Source: Prorocentrum cordatum
Lineage: Eukaryota; Sar; Dinophyceae; Prorocentrales; Prorocentraceae
Length of the DNA: 64,000 bases
NCBI GenBank assembly: GCA_963575745.1
Contig: CAUYUJ010006480.1
Coordinates: forward strand, 110,001-174,000
Direction of reading: 5' to 3'
The position numbers were made by a program, and so were the translations under genes. Position 1 is the stretch's first letter. The number at the start of each line of letters is the position of its first letter. The notes under the pieces are model-generated. The model ran no database searches, was not told the origin of the DNA, and saw nothing but the letters and a program-made list of their open reading frames with translations. Shown here one piece after another: positions 34,601 to 44,395 of this stretch.

Positions 34601-35202
34601 GGTACTGAGCCGCGCTGGCGCGAGGGGCTCGTCTGGGACTTGCCCGCCCGCGCGTTCGGGGAGAGGCTCGCGCTGAAGAAGAGGCGCGGCGGTCGGGGCC
34701 CGTCGGCGAGACTCGAGCAGAGAGGCGCCCACAAAGAATCCGCGCTGGCCTCGGGGCCACGCGTCGCCCGGACACTCCGCGGGCGGCGCCCGTCGCGCGC
34801 GGGTGCGAGCACCTGCGGCGAGCGAAAGCGCGGCATCGCGTCGACGGGGGCGAGTGGGCGCGAAGGGCGCGCGCGGCCCTCGACCGCCCCGGGACAGAGA
34901 GGCACGTGGCCCGCCGAGGCCGAGGCCCTCGAGCCCCTCGCGGGGCCTGAGCGAAGGGGGCACCAGCGCCCCGATGCGAGGGCGCCCCCCACTTGCTCGA
35001 GAACGTCGGAACGGCGCCTCGCTCTAGTAGCGATAGCCGTTGTCCAAGGTTCCTCGTCCATGCCACATTCGTCGATCTCGTGGAAAATAACAGGCGCGTC
35101 CTCCGTGTTGGTCACTTGGGCGGCCGAACCCGCGTGGAGCCTTAGTGCCCGCGTCGCGCTTCCAACCGCCATTGACCCTGGCCCCCAAGACCACCCTGCG
35201 TC

Positions 35203-35370
35203 CTGTCGTTACCGTCGCCCTCCACCTCTTTCCGCTCATCGTCGCCCCGCTCGATATCGTAGCCGCCGCCGTCAGGGTGGGGGCAGCGGGCGGGGTCGTC
35301 GCCGCCGCCGCTGGCACAGCCGCCGCTGGAGTCGGACGCATCGCGATTGTTAGCCGTGCACCTATCGAGA
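35203..35370 (-). CDS. Candidate exon without its own ATG (acidic, Gly/Cys-rich)
   Basis: The minus frame reads CTANNRDASDSSGGCASGGG, then DDPARCPHPDGGGYDIERGD and DERKEVEGDGNDR, ending at ACAG|GACGCA. A possible next exon starts at 35100 (GGAG|GACGCG), in frame as TRLLFSTRSTNVAWTRN, which would leave a 102-base intron with a 7-base repeat at its ends, as in the repeat-protein gene. Suggestive only. Confidence 0.3.
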
Positions 35371-35958
35371 GGGCGAACCTAGGTCGCAGAGAGCAAACGC
35401 TTCGAACTTGGACATGCGTGGCCAGGGGTCGGGCTGGGGTCGGAGAAGGCGCGTTTTTTTGCGTCGGTGTATGCTCGACTTTGAACCGCCAAACTTCGGA
35501 TGCCCTGCCGATCGCACGAACCGCGCGCGAGTCGGCCTGTCTGGCGCGCGCGCGCGCCTGTACCAAACGGCGATGCACCTGTTGTCGGCGCCGCGGGGTG
35601 CCAGCGGGCAGACAAGCGCGCGTTCGAAAGCGGGCGCAGGCGCATGATTGCCCGTGGCGACGCCGCGGGAAGCTCCAGACTCCCCGCCTGGCGAGTCCCG
35701 CCCAGGCGACGTGACCAAGAGAACTCCAAGCAGGTGCTCGCTGCAGCAACGACGCCGGATAACCTTCTCTGCGGCGAAACACAGTCGCCGCAGGCTGCGG
35801 CTCTGCATTGAAAGCCTGTCACCCCCCGTCAACTAAAAGCAGAGAAATGCCCTGGACGCCGCCTTCCAGCTCGTGAAGCGAAGGCCTTTTTTCCGCTCAA
35901 GAGCTTCCCGAGGTCACCCCAAGTTGTTGATCACTGAATGGCTTATCCCTCCCAATCG

Positions 35959-36687
35959 TCAGGATGTTGTCAGCGCGCCCCTCCGCCGCCGCCCCCGCCC
36001 CCCTTGACCGCAGCTGCAAGTGCGCCGCTCAGGACCGCGAGGGGGGCGGGGATATCGCCTGCAGCGATAGCATGACGGACGATGGGCCCAGGCGCCCACC
36101 TCCTGGCCGCCCGAAGCCGCGGGGCCGCCGAAGGAGCCCGAGATGACGCCGTTCCCTCGCTCCCTGCGTTGACGAAGCCGTCCAGCATCGCCCGCAGCGT
36201 CTCTCGACGTCTGGGGGGGGGCCTTCGTCTCTCCGCCGACGCACCCCCTCGCGACCAGGGAGGCCCGCACGGCTGGGTCGAGCAACCCTCCAGCATTCAT
36301 CTGAGCAACTCCTTGCCAGAAATGGATGGCCCACCACGGGTTCATGGAGGCACTGCCGTTCATCTTCGCCAGGAGCTCCTCCACCTGCGTCGCGCTCTGA
36401 GCCGCCGTCGCACTCGCCGTCATGCCTGGCCCCAGTGGACCCAAGCCTGGGGGCACCGGCACTGGGCAAGCTGCTCCCGCTGGGGCCCCCGTCCAGGACA
36501 CGGGCCCACTGTCCGATCCCCTTTGGCCGAACGCATGGAAGGCGTCCATGCTCGGGTCGGCGGTGGGGGCCTGGCCATAGGGCCGAGAGACCCAGCACTG
36601 CTCCTGCTCCTGCGAGCGCCCTCCGACCCAGCCAGCGGAGGTCACCGTCGCTGCGATTGACCCCGAAACGGCTTTGGAGTGACGCAT
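35959..36687 (-). CDS. Candidate coding region, unknown protein
   Basis: From the ATG at 36687 the frame runs MRHSKAVSGSIAATVTSAGW ... VEELLAKMNGSASMNPWWAI ... GGLLDPAVRASLVARG. Up to about residue 170 it has a balanced, coding-like composition with an amphipathic, Gln/Met-containing core. After about 36170 it becomes Arg- and Gly-rich and is probably non-coding, so a donor may lie near there. No domain was recognised. Confidence 0.4.
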   Translation of the reverse strand: MRHSKAVSGSIAATVTSAGWVGGRSQEQEQCWVSRPYGQAPTADPSMDAFHAFGQRGSDSGPVSWTGAPAGAACPVPVPPGLGPLGPGMTASATAAQSATQVEELLAKMNGSASMNPWWAIHFWQGVAQMNAGGLLDPAVRASLVARGCVGGETKAPPQTSRDAAGDAGRLRQRRERGNGVISGSFGGPAASGGQEVGAWAHRPSCYRCRRYPRPPRGPERRTCSCGQGGRGRRRRGALTTS

Positions 36688-36879
36688 CGTTTGTTCTCGA
36701 CGCGCCCAAGTACACGACGCCGACACCACGGCAAACCCACGGCAAGCCCCGCATCCAGCCGGCACCGCGGCAAACCCATTGCAAACCCACCGCGCCCGAG
36801 GCGGCGTTTGCCCTGGTGCCCGCGGCGCCCTCCCCAATACGCAAGGCCGCGCGTCGGAACAAACGGCGCGGCCATGTAC

Positions 36880-36985
36880 ACATGTATATATACATGTAGC
36901 TATGTATATATGTACACCACTCTAAATGTATACATATGTATGCATGTAGGTACACACATGTGAGTATATACTCAGGTGTGTACAC
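36880..36985. repeat. (TGTATA)n simple repeat
   Basis: An imperfect ATGTATATATACATGTA tract at the 5' side of the minus-strand candidate gene at 36687. Confidence 0.75.
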
Positions 36986-37019
36986 ATTATCCCGGTGCGA
37001 CCCTACCTAGGAGTTGGAG

Positions 37020-37170
37020 CATTTAGGAAAGCAACATCTACATCTACACCGACAGCTACATTTACATCTACACCTGCATCTACATCTACATCAACATCAA
37101 CAGCGAGACTCACATCTACAGCTACATCTACACCTACATCTACACCTACATCTACACCTACATCTACACT
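37020..37170. repeat. Hexamer repeat (ACATCTACACCT)
   Basis: An imperfect tandem of ACATCTAC / ACCTACATC words on the plus strand. It directly precedes the pentamer satellites. Confidence 0.85.
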
Positions 37171-37234
37171 GCAGGTCCGGCTTTGCGTTGCTTGTGTTTT
37201 GCCTTGCTGTTGCTGTTGTTGCTTTGCCTTTGTT

Positions 37235-37735
37235 TTGCTGTTATGCTATGCTATGCTATGCTATGCTACGCTATGCTATGCAATGCTAGGGTACGCTCGG
37301 CTGCGCTGTGTTATGCTAGGACATGCTATGCTATGAAATGCTGCGCTATGCTATGCTATGCTATGCTATGCTATGCTGAGCTATGCCATGCTATGATATG
37401 CCTTGATATGTTATGATATGCTAGGCTATGATATGATATGTTATGCTGCGCTATGCTATGCTATGCTATGCTATGACATGCTATGATATGCTATGATAGG
37501 CTGCGCTATGCTAGGTTATGCTATGCTATGATGTGCTATGGTATGCTCTGCTGCGCTATGCTATGCTAAGCAATCCTACGCTATGCTATGCTATGCTATG
37601 CTGCGCGATGCTATGCGATGCTATGCTATACTGAGCTATGCTATGCTATGCTGTGCTATGCTGAGCTATGCTATGCTATGCTATGCTATGCTGTGCTAAT
37701 GCTGCGCTGCGCTATGCTGCGTTGCGCTGCGCTGC
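37235..37735. repeat. (CTATG)n pentanucleotide satellite
   Basis: About 500 bases of GCTATG words with variants (CTGCG, CTAGG, ATATG) at multiples of 5. Confidence 0.9.
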
Positions 37736-37960
37736 GCTAAGCTAAGCTAGGCCAGGCTAAGCTAAGCAAAGCTAAGCTAAGCTAAGCTAGGCTAAGCTAA
37801 GATGAGATAAGCTAAGCTAAGCTAAGCTAAGCTAAGCTATGTTAAGCTATTCTGAGATAAGCTAAGCTAAGCTAGGCTAAGCTAAGATGAGATAAGCTAA
37901 GCTAAGCTAAGCTAAGCTAAGCTAAGAAAAGCTAAGCTTAGCTAAGCTGGGTGAGCCCAG
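37735..37960. repeat. (CTAAG)n pentanucleotide satellite
   Basis: It is directly adjacent to the CTATG array and differs by one base per unit. The junction (37700-37745) passes through GCTGC words. Confidence 0.9.
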
Positions 37961-38089
37961 GGGGCGCAACTGGGGGAACCGCGGGGCGGATCCTGGGGGA
38001 ACCGCCCGGGGCGCTTTACACTGCCCGGGCCCTTTAAGCCCACAGAGTCAGAACCCTTCTAGGCAGAGCCTAGGTCGGGAATAATACAT

Positions 38090-38137
38090 ATATACATATG
38101 TGTAGATGCACATAGTTTAATATGTATACATGTATAC

Positions 38138-38168
<31 letters not shown>

Positions 38169-38292
38169 TGTTTGTATATATATATGCGCAAACGCGCAAA
38201 CGTATACTATATGTACAGATGTGCGTGTACATATAATTTACCTGTGTGTACATACACTTATATAAGTGTGTGTGTGTGTGTGTGTGTGTGCG
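38090..38292. repeat. (TATATG)/(TA)n and (GT)n simple repeats
   Basis: Alternating pyrimidine-purine tracts: TATA-rich (38090-38190), then (TG)n (38268-38290). Confidence 0.85.
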
Positions 38293-38488
38293 CTTGCTCT
38301 CTCTTCGATGTGTGCAGACGGGGGCGTGCATCGTTTTCGGCCCCCGGCCTCTGCAGGAGCTGGAGCCGCGGCCGGGCCGGGCGTGGGAACGACCTCGAAC
38401 TCGGCGCCGCCCCCGCCTGGGCGGCGCGCGCATAGAGGGTGGCGCGATAGGGGGGAGGGGCTCTCCAAGGATGCCTTCGTGCTTTTGT

Positions 38489-38848
38489 CGGCGGCGAGCC
38501 CAAGGGGGAAGCGAGAGGGGGCGGGCCTTCTCAGGAGGCTCGGAGGGCCTCGTGAGACGAAGCCAGGACGAATACAGCATCGGGTGGGGATAAATCGAGA
38601 ATCTCTGAGATCTGGGCGACGCGGCCTTCTCAGAGCGTTCCTGAACGCTCTCAGAGCGTTCTGGAACGCTCTGGATCGATTGTGTCCTCGTCCCAGGCTT
38701 GTCCGACCTCGGGCCCTCGGAGAATTTTTCTAAGCCTTCCCCGAAAGCAGAGACAACTTCTCAGAAGGCGGGAGGGCCTCTGAGAAGCCCCCCGCCACCT
38801 TCTGAGAAGACCTTCTCCCTCTCACTTGCCCCCTCGGCGCGCCGCCGG
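38489..38848. mobile_element. R4 family element carrying a nested R1 element
   Basis: The left end CGGCGGCGAGCCCAAGGGGG with CCTTCTCAGGA and the right end CCTTCTGAGAAG...CTCACTTGCC...GCGCCGCCGG match the ends of the 48929-49126 copy. The interior (TTCTAAGCCTTCCCCGAA) matches in reverse orientation. Subtracting the nested 150-base R1 element leaves about 210 bases, close to the other copy. Confidence 0.6.
38555..38704. mobile_element. R1 family element nested in an R4 element
   Basis: The left end is AGACGAAGCCAGGACGA and the right end CCAGGCTTGTCCG, in inverted orientation. CCTCG-type sequence on both flanks may be a short target duplication. It interrupts the R4 element that spans 38489-38848. 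Confidence 0.7.
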
Positions 38849-38858
38849 TTTTGGAAGC

Positions 38859-39006
38859 CGAGCCCGACTTCCAAAAAGCCACAGAAAACTACACGTTTGT
38901 GGACGCCCAGTTCGCCTTCCAATAGCACGCAGTTTTGTGGGAAGTCGGCTTCGTTGAAGTTATCCGAGTTGTTTGGTCGTCGAATTCGGCTCCCAAAAAC
39001 ACGAGG
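38859..39006. repeat. Hairpin-type repeat (R5)
   Basis: The left end GTTTTGGAAGCCGAGCCCGA and right end TTCGGCTCCCAAAAACACG are inverted. The inner words CGACTTCCAAAA and GGGAAGTCGGCTTC also pair. It lies between the R4/R1 nest and the R3+R6 composite. Confidence 0.45.
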
Positions 39007-39054
39007 TGGGGCGACGGGGGCCTCCAAGGAGGCTGTGGGGCCTCAAAGCACCGC

Positions 39055-39354
39055 GCCAGGCTTCGACCTAAGCAATGTTCCCCGTTTCTGTCCTGTTGCC
39101 ACTTTCCCTCGTCCTGTCTTCGTTCCGCCTGTGCCGCAAAGCGAGACCGAACCGAAGAGGGTCCGAGACATCACCCAAACCGTTCCGCTTGAGCCTTGCG
39201 CCGCACCGACACAAGCTTTCGGAGGTCCGCGCAAGCTTCTTGCGTCGGCGCTGGGCCCACCTCCCTTTGCGCGCGGAGCGCGCCAGGAACGGCGCTGGAG
39301 GCGACGCTCAGGAGGGCTGGCGCCGACGCAAAAAATCGAGCGGACCTCCGAAAG
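39055..39354 (+). mobile_element. Composite hairpin element R3 + R6
   Basis: Module R3 (39055-39205) begins GGCTTCGACCTAAGCAATG and contains TCGTTCCGCC / GAGACCGAACCGA. Module R6 (39216-39354) has near-perfect inverted ends: CTTTCGGAGGTCCGC and GCGGACCTCCGAAAG, with a second paired block (TTGCGTCGGCGC / GCGCCGACGCAA). The same R3-R6 order recurs at 42283-42480. Confidence 0.65.
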
Positions 39355-39424
39355 TTCGATGCTAATGCCGCTTTTGCGCGCTCCGATTCTCAGGAGGGCT
39401 CGGAGACTCGGTCTGGAACGTTTA

Positions 39425-39592
39425 CTTAGCGTGTCGCAGCCCACTACGCTTCGGCGTAACGCGCTGAGCATGTTCCAGCTCCCAGGCTTCAGCGCTACGG
39501 GCTTTCTCGGCCTCCCGTCCCACAAAGCAGAGCGACACGGCATGAGGTTGGAGGGGGTGGCGTGTCCCAGGGGCCGCCGCCGCGGCACAGTA
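39425..39592 (-). mobile_element. R2 family copy, reverse orientation
   Basis: Its reverse complement carries the same ordered words (GCGGCGGCCCC, GACACGCC, GTGTCGCTCTGC, GAAGCCTGGGA, CGAAGCGTAGTGG, GCGACACGCT). It lies about 100 bases downstream of exon 9 on the minus strand. Confidence 0.55.
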
Positions 39593-39692
39593 AGTATGAG
39601 CTCCTCACTGTAAGAAGGCTTCTTCTAACACCCCCCCTCGCCATCCCGTCTGTGCGACGCCGGCCACCGCTGTGGGGCGGCGCCACACGTTC

Positions 39693-39818
39693 CGGGTCGT
39701 TCGGGAAGGCGTCCGCGTTGTTCGAGAAGCCGTCGCCGTCCCTGTCGTTGTCCTTGTTGTCCCCGATGCCGTCGCCGTCGAGGTCGCTCCACTCGGACGG
39801 GTCGGTGGGGAACTTGTC
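39693..39818 (-). CDS. Exon 9 of TSP3-like repeat protein
   Basis: Acceptor GGAAG|GACAAG. It encodes DKFPTDPSEWSDLDGDGIGD, then NKDNDRDGDGFSNNADAFPN and DP. The repeat consensus breaks after DPE near 39690, so the 3' end is approximate: 39693 in front of GAACGT, or 39689 in front of GTGTGG. No exon continuing with the expected EWxDxDGDG was found between here and 28.5 kb. The gene either ends soon after in frame (a read-through to a stop near 39495 is possible) or continues through an exon I could not recognise. Confidence 0.78.
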
Positions 39819-39964
39819 CTTCCGGGGTGCGCGGAGCCACTGTCTAGCAAGTCAGCCTTTACACCCTTTAGTGACAACGCCCTTGGGACGAAACCCTACT
39901 CCGGGCGGGGTACTTATTAAGGGGGTGTGATGGGCCTTCCGACTGAGCTTCCCCATCCCCCCAA

Positions 39965-40140
39965 TCCCTCCTCCTCCTCCTCCTCCTCCTCCTCCTCCTC
40001 CTCCTCCTCCTCCTCCTCCTCCTCCTCCTCCCTCCTCCCCTCCCTCCCTCCCTCCCTCCCTCCCTCCCTCCCTCCTACTCCCTCTCCTCCTTTCCTCCTC
40101 TCCTCGTCTCCTCCTCCTCCTCCTCCGCCTCCTCCCTCTT
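39965..40140. repeat. (CTC)n then (CCCT)n tract
   Basis: Between exons 9 and 8 of the repeat-protein gene. Confidence 0.9.
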
Positions 40141-40274
40141 CTCCAACCCCACACTCGACGCCCGCACTCGCGCCCACACTCCACATCAACACTCACACCT
40201 CACAGTCGCCCCCTACATTCGGCATCAGAAAGGCCCCAGCCTCTGAGCTCATTCTGATTATCACCTCCCGAGTC

Positions 40275-40313
40275 CTCCTCGTTCGGGATCCCGTCTCCGT
40301 CCATGTCGGGGTC
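40275..40313 (-). CDS. Exon 8: 39-bp TSP3 mini-exon (DPDMDGDGIPNEE)
   Basis: Thirteen codons between GGGAG|GACCCC and GGAG|GACTCG. It encodes one half-repeat with the DMDGDG calcium loop. It is the same length and type as the 39-base exon at 25861-25899 in the 3' part, which suggests a recurring exon module. It joins exon 7 (GIGNSK) and exon 9 (DKFPTDPSEW) to rebuild the repeat consensus in frame. Confidence 0.75.
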
Positions 40314-40622
40314 CTCCCGGCGGCGTGCAACAGGGAAGCGTGGGCGGAGGGGCGACGGGCGGGCGGCCCTCTTGGAGTGGCTCGGCGGCTTCCGAGAGAC
40401 CTCTCCGAGGCAGGGAGGGCGTCGGCAAGTGCCGCTCCCGCACTGGATACGGACCCCCAGAGGTCCAAGGAGGGCTCCAGAAGCCCGACAGGGGCCGAAA
40501 ACTTCCGAAAACCTCTCCCCTCGATCCTGGATGTTCGAGGGCTGAGAGGGCCCCCCCTGCAGCTCCCCAGATGGCCCCCCACTCGCGCTGATCTTTACCC
40601 CCCTCCCTGCGCGCCACTGGTC

Positions 40623-40727
40623 CTTGCTGTTTCCGATGCCGTCCCCGTCGATGTCGCCCCACTCCGAGGGGTCTCCAGGGAAGGCGTCCTGGCTGTTGGG
40701 GACGCCGTCGCCGTCCCTGTCGTGGTC
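40623..40727 (-). CDS. Exon 7 of TSP3-like repeat protein
   Basis: 105 bases, phase 0 at both ends, acceptor AAAG|GACCAC and donor CAAG|GACCAG. It encodes DHDRDGDGVPNSQDAFPGD, then PSEWGDIDGDGIGNSK, a complete two-loop TSP3 repeat. It follows exon 6 (IPDSE) and precedes exon 8 (DPDMDGDG) without loss of frame. The six bases AGGACC are present at both ends of the preceding intron. Confidence 0.82.
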
Positions 40728-41452
40728 CTTTCCCGGCTGCACATCTGCAAGCAGGTCGCCCCCAAACAACGCACGCGCCCAGCAACGTGCACGAACAAGG
40801 CCCCCCCCAAGTCCGCGAGGGCAGCCTCGTGTTGCGAATGCTCGCGTGACGCATGCTCTCGACTCTCGACACCCACGACTGAACATGGCGGTTTCAAAAT
40901 GAAGCCAAAAACCTTGCCATCGCTTGGGGGACAGATGTTCGCTGCCGCTGGCTTCCGCCGCGCTTCCGCTGGCCGCCTGCGGAGGCGGCCTCGTATTGCA
41001 TCCGCCGCCCTTCCACCGAGGACAAGATAATCTCCAGTCCTCCGATCCTCGAAGGCGAGGCCCTGTCTTGAATGCCTCACATGTGCGGCCAGACCTGGGA
41101 CAGAGTAACATCCTTCAAGAACATGAAAAACCCTCCGCCAGCCAGACTGAAGCGCATTCGAGGGTGCCCTCCTTCAGGATGCACAAGAACATCCAACAAA
41201 CACGAAGAACATTAGGCCTAGTCCGAAGGTCACCCAGGCGGGCCCGAAGAGGAGGAGGAGGAGGAGGAGGAGGAGGAGGAGGAGGAGGAGAAGGAGGTGA
41301 GGAGGAGGAGGAGGAGGAGGAGGAGGCCTCGATCGTCCATCACTTTCCTGCCGTAATGCGAAGCTGTACCTCATCATACAGGGGGGGGGCTCAGCGCGCC
41401 CGCGAGCGGACCCGGGCCTCTTCGCGCCCCTGCCGCTGAGGCAAGAGGGGGG

Positions 41453-41480
41453 CGATGATGATGATGAAGATGATGATGAA

Positions 41481-41544
<64 letters not shown>

Positions 41545-41582
41545 CTGATGATGATGATGATGATGATGATGGTGATGATGAA

Positions 41583-41617
<35 letters not shown>

Positions 41618-41910
41618 GGATGATGATGAAGATGAAGATGAAGATGATGATGATGAAGATGAAGATGATGAAGATGATGATGCTGCTGATGATGATGATG
41701 ATGAAGATGATGAAGATGAGGAGGAGGAGGAGGAGGAGGAGAGAGGAGGGGGAGGAGGAGGGGGAGGAGGGGAGGAGGAGGAGGAGGAGGAGTGAAGGGG
41801 GGGGGGCGAGGAGGGGGGCAAGAAGGAGGAGGAGAGGGGAGCGAGGAGGAGAGGGGGCGAGGAGGGGGGCGAGGAGGCGGGCGAGGAGGAGAGGAGGGCG
41901 AAGAGGAGGA
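41453..41910. repeat. (GAT)n then (GGA)n tract
   Basis: GATGAT with GAA interruptions to 41720, then GGA-rich to 41910. Within the intron between exons 7 and 6 of the repeat-protein gene. Confidence 0.9.
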
Positions 41911-42282
41911 GCTTCCACTCCAGCGTTCAATCTCGGTCCGACCGTACCGAGCATGTTGCTGTCCCGCTGCCTGAGTAGGACTGGCCCCAGGGCAGGAGAG
42001 CGGCCCATTGCTGCGCGGCGCCTACCGCTCCCGCGGGCATGCGCTGCAGCACGGCAGCGCCCTGCGCTCTCGGGCGTTGCTGCCCCCCCCCCCGAAAGCC
42101 ACCCCGAGCAGGGCGCGAGCTACAGTCAAAACGTGTATGAAGGGCGGGTGGTAAGGACGCAAGACCCCTGCAGGCCGAAGTTGAGTTTTCTGGGGGCGGC
42201 GGGCAACTAGTGAAAGCGGCAAAGGACGGACCGCAGAGGCAAGGACACAAGGGTACTGCACCCTAGATGAAGGCGCGCGTCC

Positions 42283-42480
42283 TTACTAGGCGAGTTGACT
42301 GTAAACGATGTTGTTCGTTTTCTCGTTGTTTTCGTTTTCCTTCGGTCTTTCTTCGTTCTGCCTTTCTGCTGCGGAACGGAATCACAACGAAAACGTTTAC
42401 GTCGCGTGAGCCCTGCCCCCGAAAGCCGCGCAGCAGAAACTTTCAGAGGCCCGCACGGATTTCTCGGGTCGGCGCTGGGA
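42283..42480 (+). mobile_element. Composite R3 + R6 element, partial second copy
   Basis: R3 part: TTGACTGTAAACGATG, a T-rich run with TTCGTTCTGCC, then GAAAACGTTTAC and GAGCCCTGCCC. R6 part from 42436: CTTTCAGAGGCCCGCACGGA, then GGTCGGCGCTGG. It lies in the intron downstream of exon 6. Confidence 0.55.
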
Positions 42481-42585
42481 CAGGGAGGGAAAGCCAAGCA
42501 GGGAGCGGGAGGGAGAGGGCATAAGAGGGGGGCAAGGGGAGAACACGGAGCGGGTAGGGGAACGTCAAACTACGTAAACACAAAC

Positions 42586-42727
42586 TTTCAGAGGCCCGCA
42601 CGGATTTCTTTGGTCGGCACTGGAACCCCTGGCGGCGCCTCTGGCGCCGCCCCTGGCGCGCTCCGCGCGCCAGGGAGTGGAGTCCAGCGCCGATCCAAGA
42701 CATCCGCGCGGAACTCCGAGACTTTGT
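42586..42727. mobile_element. R6 family element next to exon 6
   Basis: The left arm CTTTCAGAGGCCCGCACGGA...GGTCGGCACTGG and right arm CCAGCGCCGATCCAAGACAT...CGCGGAACTCCGAG are an imperfect inverted repeat. The left 40 bases are almost identical to 42436-42475, 150 bases upstream. The right arm ends about 28 bases from the exon 6 donor. Confidence 0.55.
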
Positions 42728-42754
42728 GTCTGTGGCGGTGTTTCTTCTTCGGTC

Positions 42755-43229
42755 CTCGCTGTCTGGAATACCGTCTCCGTCCATGTCGTGGATCGTGGGG
42801 GGCTTGTTCGGATCCTGCGGGACGGAGTCGTCTCCGTTGGCGATGCCGTCCCCGTCCATGTCGGTGTCCGAATTGTCGCCGACGCCATCCCCGTCGATGT
42901 CCCCCCATTCCTTCGGGTCCAGTGGGAACTTGTCCTTCACGTTGGGGACGCCGTCCCCGTCCATGTCGGTGTCGCTTCGGTCGCCGATGCCGTCCCCGTC
43001 GGTGTCCCTCCACTCGTGTCGGTCGTCTGGGAACTTGTCCTTCTCATTGGGGACGCCATCGCCGTCCCGGTCCTTGTCCGTGTTGTCCCCGACGCCGTCG
43101 CCGTCAAGATCGGCCCACTCGTGAGGGTCGTCGGGGAAGCGGTCCCGCTCGTTCGGGACGCCGTCGCCGTCCTTGTCTGCGTCGTGGTTGTCCCCAACGC
43201 CGTCTCCGTCTAGGTCGTACCATTCGGTC
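42755..43229 (-). CDS. Exon 6 of TSP3-like repeat protein (main FPxDPxEW repeat block)
   Basis: 475 bases (one base plus 158 codons) between TTCAG|GACCGA and CGAG|GACCGA. It carries consecutive units of the form DxDGDGVGDN.D.D.DGDGVPNxxDxFPxDPxEW. Aspartates at positions 1, 3 and 5 of each DxDGDG loop match calcium-binding thrombospondin type-3/EF-like loops. The last units are shorter (SVPQDPNKPP, then HDMDGDGIPDSE). There are no internal stops and codons are GC-rich at position 3. Known relatives of such repeats are extracellular or cell-surface proteins; here secretion is inferred from the upstream signal-peptide exons. The exon continues in frame into 40727. Confidence 0.88.
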
Positions 43230-43616
43230 CTGAAGGGGGACGTGGAGGCCAGCTCAGGGGGGGGAAACACCGAGCTGCAATTGGCGATCAGATCGCCGAG
43301 AGATGGGCGATAGGCCGGGATAGAAGATCCACACGGTCCTGAATGGGGCGGGCCATCAGGCCTAAATTGGCGATCAGTGGGCAATCCTGGGGGTCGATGC
43401 ATCCGCCCCCCCCCCCCTAAGCCCGTCCCCTCCAAAGCTGCCCCTGATACCCATTGTCTTTTCGGGCCACGGGTCAAGCCTCGGGACGGCCCAAGCGACC
43501 CCCGACGCCTCTCGGCGAGGCGCGGCTGCTGGAAGGCGCCCCGAGGCGAGAAAACCTCCAGGAGCTGGCGAAACCGCCCGAAGACCCCGAACACCTCGGA
43601 CCCGACGGAGCATAAC

Positions 43617-43990
43617 GACCACGAGGAGGTTCAGGAGGAGGACGAGGAGGAGGAGTGGAATGAGGAGGAGGAGGAGGAGGAGGAGGAGAAGGAGGAGGAG
43701 GGGGAGGAGAAGGAGGAGGAGGAGCAGGATAAGGAGGGGGGGAGGAAGAGCATGAGGAGCATGAGGGGGGGGGAGGTGGTGAGGAGAAGAAGGAGGGAGG
43801 AGGGGGAGGAGGAGGAGGAGGAGGAGGGGAGGGGGAGGAGGAGGAGGAGGAGGAGGGGAGGGAGGAGAAGGAGATGAGGAGGAGGGGAGGGGTAGGGGAG
43901 GAGGAGAGGGGGGAGAGGATGGAGGGGAGGAGGGAGGAGGAGGAGGAGGAGGAGGAGGAGAAGGGGCGGGAAGAATGGGGAGAGGGAGAG
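43617..43990. repeat. (GGA)n tract
   Basis: Purine-rich on the plus strand, within the intron upstream of exon 6 of the repeat-protein gene. Confidence 0.9.
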
Positions 43991-44075
43991 GAGGAGGGTC
44001 GAGCTTTGTTCCAAGCCGAGAGAAACAGGGGGGGAGGATCGAAACTATTGACCCTTCGAGGTTATCCCTGAGGTC

Positions 44076-44134
44076 CTGTCGCTGGGGAAGGCGTCCTTGC
44101 CGTTCTCCACGCCGTCCCCGTCCCTGTCCGGGTC
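44076..44134 (-). CDS. Exon 5 of TSP3-like repeat protein (DPDRDGDGVENGKDAFPSDR)
   Basis: This 59-base exon has acceptor AAAAG|GACCCG and donor ACAG|GACCTC. It encodes one TSP3 repeat with ligands D-R-D-G-D and the FPxD spacer, ending in a split Arg codon. The next exon (43229) supplies the final G and continues TEWYDLDGDG, which restores the FPxDxxEWxDxDGDG consensus across the junction. Neighbouring sequence outside 44076-44134 does not continue the consensus. Confidence 0.75.
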
Positions 44135-44298
44135 CTTTTGGGGACGCCACAAAAGGCACCGATACATACTCCTACTTCCCAAACCTCTCCCGGGGCGCGC
44201 TCTGACCAGCATTCCGGGGCGATTCCAGCCGCGGCACGACGAGAGCCTCCCCGGAGGCCCACAGAGGTGAAAACGGAAAGAAGGCAGCGGTATCGGTC

Positions 44299-44393
44299 CT
44301 CAGCGTCGGGTACTCCGTCGCCGTCCATGTCGCCCGGCGCCGCGGCCGGCGCTGGGGCCCCGGGCACGGCCTCGCCGCACGGCAGCACCAAGC
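44299..44393 (-). CDS. Duplicated/alternative TSP3 entry exon (PAPAAAPGDMDGDG)
   Basis: This exon is 95 bases if it starts at CGAG|GCTTGG, and has the same entry phase (1) and exit phase (0) as exon 4 at 46776. It encodes LVLPCGEAVPGAPAPAAAP, then DMDGDGVPDAE, which is homologous to exon 4 (PAPAAPP then DTDGDGVPDSE). The donor TGAG|GACCGA joins in frame to the exon at 44134. A longer version from CTTAG|GTCGAG (44406) would be phase 0. That acceptor is also the edge of a hairpin repeat element (44396-44551). It could be mutually exclusive with exon 4, or belong to a paralogous gene starting at 45004. Confidence 0.55.
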
Positions 44394-44395
44394 CT

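Noticed and set aside
43374-44159. Pro/Leu-rich minus ORF overlapping exon 5
   Set aside because: Follows the GGA tract; the DxDGDG frame at 44076-44134 is a different frame with in-phase partners.
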